Below, piece by piece: positions 29,241-39,600 of a DNA stretch of 64,000 bases. Position numbers and translations under genes: made by a program. The stretch is taken from contig NC_134278.1 of NCBI RefSeq assembly GCF_949628215.1, positions 106,373,277 through 106,437,276 on the forward strand, read 5' to 3'. The notes beneath the pieces are model-generated. The model worked only from the letters and a program-made list of their open reading frames with translations, was not told where the DNA came from and made no database searches. The stretch's first letter is position 1. The number at the start of each line of letters is the position of its first letter. The DNA comes from Phalacrocorax aristotelis. Lineage: Eukaryota; Chordata; Aves; Suliformes; Phalacrocoracidae.

Positions 29241-29829
29241 AACCCAAAGCACTTACGTGGTGAAAATGAACTAAAATAAAACATTCATGTCTCGGTCACT
29301 CCCATATTTATAACTCCTCTTGTTGTAATTTAAAAGCATTCTTAAGATCTCTTACCTTGCTAATATTAGATAGTCAATTCCTCTTTTTTTGCTGGAAGAT
29401 TCTGGCACTTTTCTGAGATCCTGGAGTATGATTTTACCTGTGTTTCACCTCTTTAAAGAGAAAAGACAGGGTTTTCTCAGATATTTTTCTAATTATTTTT
29501 TATGAAGCATATTTATTTTTCATTATTCATCCTCTTTGTGTTAATTTTCAGTACTCTTCCTACTGAGCTTCTTTTCTGTTTCTGAATCCGCACTTCCATG
29601 CAATTTTCTCTGATTGGCTGTCAAAAAATGTTGCCAGAATTATAATTTAATTTGCTACAGTAATTGACAATACTTTTTTGCTATTAATCTGTATAATTAT
29701 ACCGGCTTGGACTACCACAGCAAAGTGTTAGCCATTTAATTTTACTTATTACCATGCGTGAAAAAGAAAATATCTGGGAAATATCAAATTACCTACCATA
29801 ATATTTATCTTTAGCATTTAATATTTTGT

Positions 29830-29834
29830 TAGAT
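29830..29834. repeat. Target-site duplication, left copy (TAGAT)
   Basis: TAGAT directly precedes the TG that opens the LTR, and the same five bases follow its terminal CA at 30920-30924. A 5-bp duplication is characteristic of ERVL-class integrations. Confidence 0.8.
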
Positions 29835-30919
29835 TGCATTGGGTTCACGTGGCAAGGTTTTGGTAGCATGGGGGCTACAGGGGTGGCTTCTGTGAGACAC
29901 TGCTAGAAGCTTCCCCCATGTCCAACAGAGCCAATGCCAACTGGCTCCAAGACGGACCCACTGCTGGTCAAGGCCAAGCCCATCAGCAACGGTGGTAGCA
30001 TCTCTGGGTTATCGTATTTAAGAATGGAGAACAACAACAACAAAAAAAAGCTGCACAACTGCAGCCAGAGAGAGGAGTGAGAATATGTGAGGGAAGCACC
30101 TCTGCAGACACCAAGGGCAGTGGAGAAGGAGGTGCTCCAGGCACCAGAGCAGAGATTGCCCTGCAGCCTGCGGTGAAGACCATGGTGAGGCAGGCTGTCC
30201 CCCTGCAGGCCATGGAGGTCCATGGCAGAGCAGATATCCACCTGCAGCCTGTGGAGGACCCCATGCCAGAGCAGGTGGATGTGCCAGAAGGAGGCTGTGA
30301 CCTCATGGGGAGCCCGTGCTGGAGCAGGCTCCCGACAGGATCTCTGGACCCGTGGAGAGAGGAGCCCACGCTGGAGCAGGTTTGCTGGCAGGACTTGTGA
30401 CCCCACAGGGGACCCACACTGGAGCAGTCTGTTCCTGAAGGACTGCACCCCATGGGAAGGACTCATGTTGGAGAAGCTCATGGTCCCATGGGAGGGACCC
30501 CACGCTGGAGCAGGGGAAGAGTGTGAGGAATCCTCCCCCTGAGAAGGAAGGAGCACCAGAGACAACATGTGATGAACTGACCACAGCCCCCATTCCTTGT
30601 CCCCCTGCACCACTATGGCAGAGAAGGTAGAGAAAATAAGGAGTGAAGTTGAGCCCAGGAAGAAGGAAGGGATGGGGGGAAGGTGTTAAGACTCAGTTTT
30701 ATTTCATATTAACCTACACTGATTTGATTGTTAATAAATTAAGCTAATTACCCTGAGCCTGTTTTGCCCATGACCATAACTGCTGAGTGATCGCTCCCTG
30801 CCCTTATCTCAACCCACAAGCCTTTCATTGTATTTTCTCTCCCCTGTCCAGCTGAGGAGGGGGAGTGACAGAGTGGCTTAGGTAGACACCTGGCATCCAG
30901 CCAGAGTCAACCCACCACA
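29835..30919. mobile_element. Solo LTR of an avian endogenous retrovirus (ERVL-like)
   Basis: The element starts with TG, ends with CA, is 1,085 bp long and is flanked on both sides by TAGAT. The ends (GGGTTCACGTGGCAAGG on the left, GTCAACCCACCACA on the right) match a family of long LTRs that I recall from many bird genomes. Inside, between about 30310 and 30520, a unit built on CTGGAGCAG repeats about every 45-50 bases and is GC-rich, giving long but meaningless open frames on both strands (for example 236 codons at 29903-30613). No gag, pol or env sequence lies on either side, so this is a solo LTR left by recombination. The transcriptional orientation is not certain: AATAAA-like signals occur on both strands near the right end. 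Confidence 0.85.
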
Positions 30920-30924
30920 TAGAT
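30920..30924. repeat. Target-site duplication, right copy (TAGAT)
   Basis: This is an exact copy of the five bases at 29830-29834, marking the other side of the LTR insertion. Confidence 0.8.
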
Positions 30925-32800
30925 AACCAGGCCCTGAAATAAGGGAAAAGGTACTCCTTACAGCACAAATGACAGATGTCAGAAAAACTGACAAACTTTG
31001 GCAGAGAACAACAGAATAATTTTGTGTGTGTGTGTGTGTGTGAAGTTTTGGCAAATGATCAGTGAAATTTGATGTTAAAAAAACCAGAATAAAATATTAG
31101 AAGCAATATTATACATAGACTATCGAAAACTGTTTTGTAGCTTTCAAAGACCTGAAGTCAGCACATGTATTTTCAAGACTAGAAATCTAAGAGTTGCTCC
31201 TGAACTAGAGATCAGAGTTGAAAATACAATACCACAAAAAAGGGGCCCCTGATGTGTGTTTTTGGAATCACTGGACTCTGGGTTCTCTTATAAGGCCAGC
31301 GTGGAAAGCAGAAAGAAAATGGAGTGCCTACTGAAATTTTAATGACCACTTTTAGAAATGCGTTTTTCTCAAAATTACCCAGGTCTTAAAAAATAAGCAT
31401 AATCAGAAGTAGAATGACTATGCTACTGGTTTTTGGAACATGACATTTTGACATTTCTCTGATTCAAACCAACATTTCTAAAGAAACTTTCAAGATAGTC
31501 CCTAGACAAAACACAGTATTGAAAACCTAGTCCATTTCTTTTGAAATATAAATAGAAAAGTTCCCATTGATAACAGTGGGGATGCATGATGACCTTTTGC
31601 TAATTTGAAAGTACAGAAGTTTGAAAAGGAGATACCTGAAACCAGAAATTAAGCTCACAGCCTGGATAATACATACTGTACTTTTTGTCATTTTTACTGC
31701 CTAATCCCACAATTTATTTACCATGCTAGTGGTATATGTGAGGATTTTCTTTTAAGGTAATTAAAATCAGTGATAAAAATGAACCATTTGAAACACCCTG
31801 TTACTCATTAACAAAACTAAAACATCTTTACACTGTACAATTCGTTTGTTCATATTTTCCTGTAAGGAATAGTCATTATCTACAGATAGAAAGCTACAGG
31901 GTTTTTATAATGGATAACAGAGCTTTTGTGCCTCCTGATGATGGTAGTAAAGACTTAAGATTTTTCTAAAACCTAGTATAAGAATATTTCATAAATATTC
32001 AGTAATAGCTTGACACCTATCCCCCTTAAACCTTTTTCAAAGCCTGAAATAAAATGGAGAAATTATTAATGAGACCATGTGGAGATGCAGTATGAGAAAC
32101 TACTCTGTCCTATCGCTGAATTTCTAGGTCAAGAAATACAACTGTTCCCTTTTGCACCTGATTAAGGCATTATACAAATGCATCATAATTCTTTGCTGAA
32201 GAACTAGGAGTTCCCTTTTCAGTCATAGCCACCTCCACATGGAGGGAGATTAAATTGAATACAGAACTGCACCCTAGTATCACTCCAGAATTATCCTAAA
32301 TGATGCTAGAAAATACACACACATCTTAAAATTTCTGTGATATCATTTAGTATATTGTGGTTTTATTTAGTGTCATTTAATATAACCATAATAATTACTG
32401 GTTCAACTTTTGGATATGCATAATATTCATGCATTCCTGTTTTCAAATTTACATATTAGGCCATTACATTATTCGGTTTGTTTTCAAAAGATGTTTGTGT
32501 GGGGGATAACACAGGTGTTCATACATGGTCTAACAGTAAAGCTGCCATGACTTCTGGAGTTTTTAATGAATAATTTATTGAAGAATCAAGAGAATTTTTC
32601 CTCATTGGTTTTAAAGTACAACTTTCCAGAACGAATTTATAGTATTCTAAATAGCTTAAGTGTTTTTAACACTTCTCAGTATTAAAAAAACTCTGTTAAG
32701 ATCTTCCAGTTTCCTATCGATACCTGTTCAATAGACCTAAGTATCTCAGGAAAGGGGATAATTTATTAGTTATTTTTACTGGAAAAAAAGTCTCTGAGGA
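30925..32800. other. AT-rich intergenic DNA upstream of NEK2
   Basis: No gene or recognisable repeat family is seen. A short pure (TG)n run of about 10 units lies at 31022-31042. Base composition changes sharply at about 32800, where the NEK2 CpG island begins. Confidence 0.6.
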
Positions 32801-33382
32801 GCTACGAGTGCGTCACCCACCCGCACGAGGGCTACCCAAGCCCGCCCGCCGCCCCGCTCTGCGCGGCGCTGTGGGGGGGGGGACACGGACGCCCCCACTC
32901 CAAATGCGGTCTAGGTCTGCTGCGGGGCGGCCGAGGAGGCGGCCACCCCCGGCTGCGGCTCGGGGGGAACCTCAAGGGCTGGTTTGCCGGTCATTTCAGA
33001 CCTCGTTCTCCTCAGAATACCCGACCAAAGGGAACCGAACGCCGCGCGGCTGGCGGAACCCCGAGGGGCGGCCGCGCGCCTCACCGGTCTGCGGGCAAGG
33101 ACGGACACCTGCTGCCAGCCTCGCTCTGCGAAACCGCGCGGGGAGGGGCTGCTCGCCTCCGGGCTGGCCCGCGCGGCGCCGTGCCGTGCCGTGCCGTGCC
33201 CCGCCCCGCCCGCCGGGAGGCGGGTCACCGGTCACCACAGGCCACCGGTCACCGCCCACTCGCAGGGTGCCCCCGCCGCCCCGCCGAACCGTGACCGCGC
33301 ACAGCCCACCTCTCGCGATAATTCTCTGACGCGGATGCTCGTAACGGCCGCAACCTGCCAGTTGCTGTTTACGGCGGCGTAG

Positions 33383-33387
33383 CCAAT
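33383..33387 (+). promoter_or_regulatory. CCAAT box (NF-Y site), distal
   Basis: The sequence AGCCAATGGG matches the extended NF-Y site. It lies about 125 bp before the NEK2 start codon and 43 bp upstream of a second CCAAT box. Confidence 0.65.
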
Positions 33388-33425
33388 GGGAAGGAGGGGC
33401 GCTCGGGCGGGGCTGCGCAGCCCGG

Positions 33426-33430
33426 CCAAT
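33426..33430 (+). promoter_or_regulatory. CCAAT box (NF-Y site), proximal
   Basis: The sequence GGCCAATGGG matches the NF-Y site and lies about 20 bp before the CHR-like hexamer. Paired CCAAT boxes upstream of a CHR are the standard arrangement in G2/M gene promoters. Confidence 0.7.
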
Positions 33431-33440
33431 GGGCGAGAGG

Positions 33441-33455
33441 GGCGGTGCGTTTAAA
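33441..33455 (+). promoter_or_regulatory. CDE/CHR-like cell-cycle element
   Basis: GGCGG, a 4-base spacer and TTTAAA lie in the order and spacing of the CDE/CHR tandem bound by DREAM and MuvB complexes. TTTAAA is one of the accepted variants of the CHR consensus TTYGAA. NEK2 is a G2/M-expressed gene, and two CCAAT boxes lie just upstream, so repression in G0/G1 and activation in G2 through this site is plausible. Its function is inferred. Confidence 0.6.
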
Positions 33456-33507
33456 CGGGGCGGGAGGGGAGCCGCTTCTCTGGTGTGCTTGCGGTGGTCG
33501 CGTCGTC

Positions 33508-33603
33508 ATGCCCGGCCATCCCGGCGACTACGAGGTGCTGCTCACCATCGGCGCCGGCTCCTACGGCAAGTGCCGCAAGGTGCGCCGCAAGGCTGACGGC
33601 AAG
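33508..33603 (+). CDS. NEK2: NEK2 coding exon 1 (residues 1-32)
   Basis: It begins at ATG 33508 and ends before the donor GTGAGA, in phase 0. It encodes the N-lobe start with the ATP-binding glycine loop (GAGSYG). The first six residues differ from human, and the rest (DYEVL onwards) is conserved. Confidence 0.95.
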
Positions 33604-36600
33604 GTGAGAGGTAACGGCGGCGGCCTGGACTGCGGCGGGGGTTGAGGCACCACTCTGTTAGTTGCGCCTCCTGGTAACGTGCCGTTGCTGTCGGTTTCAG
33701 CTGGGTGCTGGCGGCTGTCCGAGATAAGCGAGAGGCTCTGAAAGCCCCCCTTCCCTTCGCCCCTGCAGAGCTCTGCCTAGTGCATAAGTCACTCCCTAAA
33801 GCTTTTTTTTTTTTCCCCCCTAGATCTTGGTATGGAAGGAGCTTGACTATGGCTCGATGACGGAGGCAGAGAAGCAAATGCTTGTTTCGGAAGTGAATTT
33901 GCTTCGTGAGCTGAGACATCCGAATATTGTCCGGTATTATGATCGGATCATTGACAGAAGCAGCACAACCCTGTACATCGTGATGGAGTACTGTGATGGG
34001 GGTGACCTGGCTAGCTTAATTGCAAGGTGCACAAGAGAAAGGCATGTGAAACCCATTTGTGGCAATTTTGGAGTATCTAGCATGTGTCTTGACAATCAAA
34101 AGAAACAGCTCAAAGTGAAATGTGCCTCTCTTTAATAACTTCTGAACAGCTTTGTCTCTCATCCTTCAGCCCAACACTCTCCCAAAATGTGAAAGGGATG
34201 CACAAAATTACAGCGCCAGTGGGAATTGTGCTAATGAATGCATGAACTGATTGGATGGTTATGTCCAAATAGTAAAAAAATCCAAAGCCCTCTTATGAAG
34301 CTGTTGAAGGGTTTCTGGATGCCATGCTGTGCGTGGCTTTGAAAACGTAAAACAGCTATTGCAGATAGGTAGCTTGATCTGTGGGTTCTTCTGGCTGGCC
34401 TGTCAGTAAAACCACTTGTACCCTATTTTTTTTTTTTGTTAGAACACCAAAATATGTGAAAGGGAAAAGTGGTTTAGAACACGATATTAAAAACTACTTT
34501 GTGTGCCTGCATATAAAGCTTGTGGAGACATCAAATTGTAAGAATTGGTCTAATTTTACACTTAGCAGCCTACATATTAAGTATAACATTGGTTTTCATG
34601 TGCTTAGGTTAAATAAGTTCTCCTCAGGCACCATGTGTTGCTTTGTGAGAATAGTCTAAAATGGTACTGCAGCTTCCCCCAGATACACAACTATTTTCAT
34701 TTTAGGAGGGCTATATTAAAAGTTAGTGCCATCTTGGCTCTATTGTTGTTGTACATTGCTTTTAACAGTTTTAGAAGCCGCTGACAAGATACTGTTATTG
34801 TAAGTGATCAAGGGGGCAGATCTCATCACAAAAGCATTAATGGTTGTTTGTATTATAAGTGATGGACATGCTACATATTTGTTAAACCCTTTGGAGGAGG
34901 AAAGGAATATTACAGGTATTTTGCAACAAAAGTCTAGATGTCTTCCAATGTATTTGATTTTTTTTAAAAAAAATCCATTTTAAAAATAGTATATGTAGAT
35001 GCATGTTGCTGTTAGCTTTCTGTAAAGGTGCTGGGGTTGATTCAGTGATGTCTTATAGCAGTATAGTGTTAAAAAAAGTTAGAGCTGAGAGTGGCAGCGA
35101 CTACTTAAACTGATGTAGACTCGGAGAATACCTTTGTTAAAGTATGTGCTCATCTTTCAGGCATTACTTGGAAGAAAGCTTTGTTCTCCGAGTATTGACT
35201 CAGTTGACACTGGCCTTGAAGGAGTGTCACAGACGGAGTGATGGTGGAGTCACTGTGCATCGTGACCTAAAACCAGCAAATGTCTTTCTAGACAGCAAGC
35301 AGAATGTGAAACTTGGAGACTTTGGACTGGCTAGAATATTGCACCATGACACTAGCTTTGCCAAAACGTTTGTTGGAACGCCGTATTATATGTCTCCAGT
35401 AAGACCTTCATTCTGTGCCTTACCTTCCCTCTTGTCCCTCCCAGATCTGGTTTCTGCAGTATTGGTCTTGGAGCCCATGAATGTCTGGGAGGTTTTAATG
35501 GAGAGTTACTAGTCTTAAATACAGATGTCTTTTTTCATAGAATGTATATGTTCTAGAGACAAGACCATTTTGCAGTTATTTTCATCTCCTTTCTTCCTCA
35601 ACTATCACTGCCTTCTAATTAAGGTTGTTCTTCACTCTAAGTTTTGATATGCTCTTGAAATATTAGAGATGTAAACTAGTTATGTTGGAGTATCTTGTAC
35701 CTGAAAAGGAATAGGGAAGCCAGAGCACTTTTATGTTTCATAGTGTTAAGGTAAAGAGCTTATTAAATTACCTCTTGAAGGTAGGATTTTAATTTGTAGT
35801 GAAAATAAGCAAGAATGAGTTATTTCCCTGATATGGTGCATTTTGTGTGGGAAAGATTTATGTTGACTGAAATCTGGAGTTGTATCAACTGAAAATTGGT
35901 GCAACACTTCAGTATTCTACAGTGTAGTACTCTGTAACTTGTTAAAATCCTGCTAGTAAGAGTAGCTGTGGAGGTTAATTAAGACAAACTCTTAATAGTA
36001 ACCCCAGTAAGTAATGGCTTAATTCAGGTTTGAACAGTAGCTGATTATCCTGCAATAGTAGAACAATGTCTTTGTTAATAAACTTGAGTTGTTCTATTTC
36101 TTTAGGAACAAATGAACCACATGTCATACAATGAAAAATCTGACATCTGGTCTCTAGGATGTCTCCTGTATGAATTATGTGCTCTCTCGTAAGTATAGTG
36201 GTGTAGTAATGAATGTGGGAACATAACTGTTAATGCATTTATGATTAAATTTTGCACAGATGAAAGCTTAAAGGTTTCAGAGATTAGTCCTGGATTTTTA
36301 TTTTTGTATTGGTCTTGACATTAGGTAGTCAAAACAAACCTTCAGTTGCAGCTTTTACTTAGTCTGATACTTTTTAAATGAAAATAAGTCCTCTAAAACT
36401 AGTGAGAGATTCCAAGAAAAATGTTCTTCTTCAGGCCTCCGTTTAGAGCTTACAACCAAAAGGAGTTGGCAGAAAAGATAAGGGAAGGGAAGTTCAGGCG
36501 AATACCATATCGTTACTCAGAGCAGTTGAATGAACTTCTCAAAGAGATGCTAAATGTAAAGGTAAGAATCAATTACTAATTTTTCCACCTGTAATTTGAA

Positions 36601-39600
36601 CTAGTACTGAAATACTAGATTTCCTTCTCAATTATGAAACAAACTGATCTGAAGTAGTGGTTGCTATCACCTTGTCACTGGCCATATCACTTGTAGGTGA
36701 AGGAGGGAGGAATTGTGCTTTGAGTCCCTTAACACTTGAGCTGCTGCCTTTGTTTATGCCAGGTTCACAGGATGAAAAAAAGGATGTCTCAATTTTGGCT
36801 TGTACAGAATTTCCTAACAGCATGTGTAACAAGGTCTTATAACTTCAAGGTTAAAATGGTTCTGGTGTGTTTAGAAGCTGGAAGGGGTTGTTTTCATTTT
36901 GGATTTTGCTTTATATGGCTCATGTATAGCTCTTCCCCTCCCCCCCTCCTCATTGCTTGCATGGGGTGTTGAAGAGTATTGCGTGGGACAACAAAGCTGT
37001 AACAAGAACCCAAGTCTCGAACAGGTACGGATCCTTTAGTAATCAAGTCACTACGGTAGAGATGCAGAGTGTTAGCTCCAGAACCTGCTGACAATTGCCT
37101 CTGTAGGCTCACCACCCCATTCTGGCTCTGAAAGTGGGTGCCTGGGCTAGGAGAGCCAGGCTTGCAGCTTCTGGAGCTGAACGCTGGTAACAGTCTCCCC
37201 CCTCAGCTTTTTGCCACCTGGTCGTGCTACTCCTTAACTCAATTTTTCTCCAACTTTTCCTTCACTGTGTAGCACCTCTGCTGGCTCCCATGTGAGGTGG
37301 GTCTTGCCTGGGAATCCCTGGCCTTAAGGTTTCTTGTTTACAGATGGAACCTGTTGGTAATGTCTTTCCTCTAGGATTATTGCCGACCTTCTGTTGAAGA
37401 TATTCTGCAGCACCCCTTGATAGCAGACTTGGTGACAGAAGAACAAAGACAAAATTCTGATAAAAGAGGCCAGAAATCATGGGAGCCAGAAAGACTCCAG
37501 CATTCAGATGCTGCAGTGAATGAACTGAAACGGAAGGAACAACAATTACAGGAGCGAGAACAAGCCATTAAAGAGAGAGAGCAACGTTTGGAGCGTATGA
37601 TATTCCACTTTGGGAAAGGGGTGGCAATAGGATTATGATTCAAAAGAATAAGTGCAGTGGAAGGGAAGGTAGACAATTTTCAAAACCCTCACTTTAATGC
37701 ACCAGGATAGTGGCGAATGCATTTCTGCATTCACTCTAGAATTCTGTCTAAATACTGAAAGAAGAATGCTTGGGCTTACCCATCTATACTAGTTCTTGTT
37801 TTAAGTTACTAAGATATAATTGGCAGCTTGGGTATAGAAGTCTGGTTTAGGAAGGTTATTAAACATGAGTGGCAATTAGGAAAGTGTACAGAAAAATAGG
37901 GCTTGAATATATTCTGCACTGTGCAGTGTAGATTGCTTTTCACCTACTCCATCTAAATTAACATTAGCTATACTAACGTGTAACCTAAGGTGAGCCTGAT
38001 GTTGGAGCAATGTATACTTGAGTAAACTGCTTTTATAGAAGCTGCACCCTACAGGTAGATTGCCTGTGAAACTGTATAGATGGCTGGTCCTCAGGTGTTG
38101 GGATTTCCTGCCTGCATAAAATACCTCTTTGCATATGCAGTAGGCTTTGTAATACAGATTTTAATCATGTTTTCTGAGCCTGAATAACAGCTGCTGCTGC
38201 TGCAAACAGGGTGTTTAGTCATAGCTGAATTATAGTATCTGGTATCTAACTCATGGCATACATGATACCAGATCTAAATAAATACTTAACTTGCAGAATA
38301 GAAAGCTGCTATAGCTTCATTGTTGCAGATATGGCAGAGTTTGCTCTGCCAGGGGGCAAGCCTGCCTGGCATTTGAGTACTTGTCCAGTGCTTTATCAGT
38401 GCATTGATAAAATTGTATCTACACAGCAGTTATTTTGCTTTGGTTAGAGCCACAGAAACAGAAATATGGGTGCATCAGACAGGCTATTACTGCTGTCTTT
38501 TTTCTGAAAAAATATCCATCATGCACAATCACTCGAACTTTAACATTCACGTTTTAACACTGCATACGACCATATTTCTAATTCCAGAGAGAGAACGGGA
38601 ACTCTGTGTTCGAGAGAGACTGGCAGAGGACAAACTTGCTAGGTACCTTACTAACCTGTAATTGCCTAGATTAGAAACATTATAATCTTACAACAAAAAG
38701 CTTAAATGTCTCTCTTCAAAACAGAGCTGAAAACTTGATGAGGAACTACAATCTCTACAAACAGCAGAAGACATTAGCTTGCGCAGATGGTCCAGGTATG
38801 AAAATACACAAGAAGCCACTTGCGCTCATAAATATGGGCTGGTATGATCAGAAGAATGCCTCTGATACTTGGCATGCTGTACCTAGTCCCATTGTAGTGA
38901 TACAAACCCCAATTATCTGTGTGGTTGGGAAGAGACTTCTGATTTTCTGCAAAAAGACTTATGACCGAGCATCATTCATTACACGTGACCACTGTCAGCA
39001 CTGCAGTCTTGTGCTGTTTTGAAAATTAGGTTCTTGTGGTAAGCTAATGGAAGTGCTGACTTGTAACCCAAACTTTCTCAAGCTGTACTTATTTTACTGG
39101 TGGATGTCTTTTAATAGACCTTTGATTTAGTTAATTTTAATAAGATTGCACTTGTCTAATCATTTCAACTGTGGAGTTCAACTTCCAGAAACTTCAAGGT
39201 GGGCAATAATTGTTGCAAGAGACCCAGCTGTGATTGGTGCATCATGTAAGCTCTGAAGAATAGAAACTTCTATTATCATATTCCAGTTTAACTCACCGGG
39301 AAAAAAAAAAAGCAGCTTTGAAAATGTGCTATAAAGCTTTCTGACTACCTGTAGTCTGATCTGTTTCACAGTAGTTATTACCCCATAAGTATTTGACCCT
39401 TACTTTGGCCTTGATTGTTCAGTCCTTACTACCATAAAAAGTAGTATCGTCTGTTCATTGCACCAGTCTTTAATAGTAAAAATGATTCAAGTATCTAAAT
39501 GCATTTTGAAATACTGGTGGAATTTTAAATGGCTGGGCCCCAAGTAGTACTCTAGAACAAAGACATGTGAACACACTTTAACATGCAGAAGCACTCTCTC

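Larger units (their letters stand above)
17421..29834. other. Intergenic DNA, no recognised gene
   Basis: Apart from a short CR1 tail near 19.8 kb I recognise nothing here. The longest open frame is 148 codons on the minus strand (24600-25046); its translation matches no family I know. Poly-T runs occur at about 19322-19338 and 23203-23217. A short tandem repeat of AAAAATTGAATATT (about three copies) lies at 29203-29240. Confidence 0.5.
32800..33660. promoter_or_regulatory. CpG island spanning the NEK2 promoter and exon 1
   Basis: GC content and CpG density rise abruptly at about 32800 and fall again in intron 1. The island covers the inferred start site and the first coding exon. It holds four tandem GTGCC units (33181-33200) and a 17-base tandem repeat built on GGTCACCGGTCACC (33223-33253). 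The open frames across the island (for example 173 codons from 32808) reflect GC-rich sequence with few stops and are not supported as genes. Confidence 0.85.

Noticed and set aside
29903-30613. A 236-codon minus-strand open frame and several overlapping ones on both strands
   Set aside because: They lie wholly inside the solo LTR, are GC-rich and repetitive, and show no retroviral protein motif.
32808-33429. Open frames of 65-173 codons across the NEK2 CpG island
   Set aside because: They are low-complexity R/P/A-rich translations caused by GC-rich sequence, with no conserved motif and overlap on both strands.
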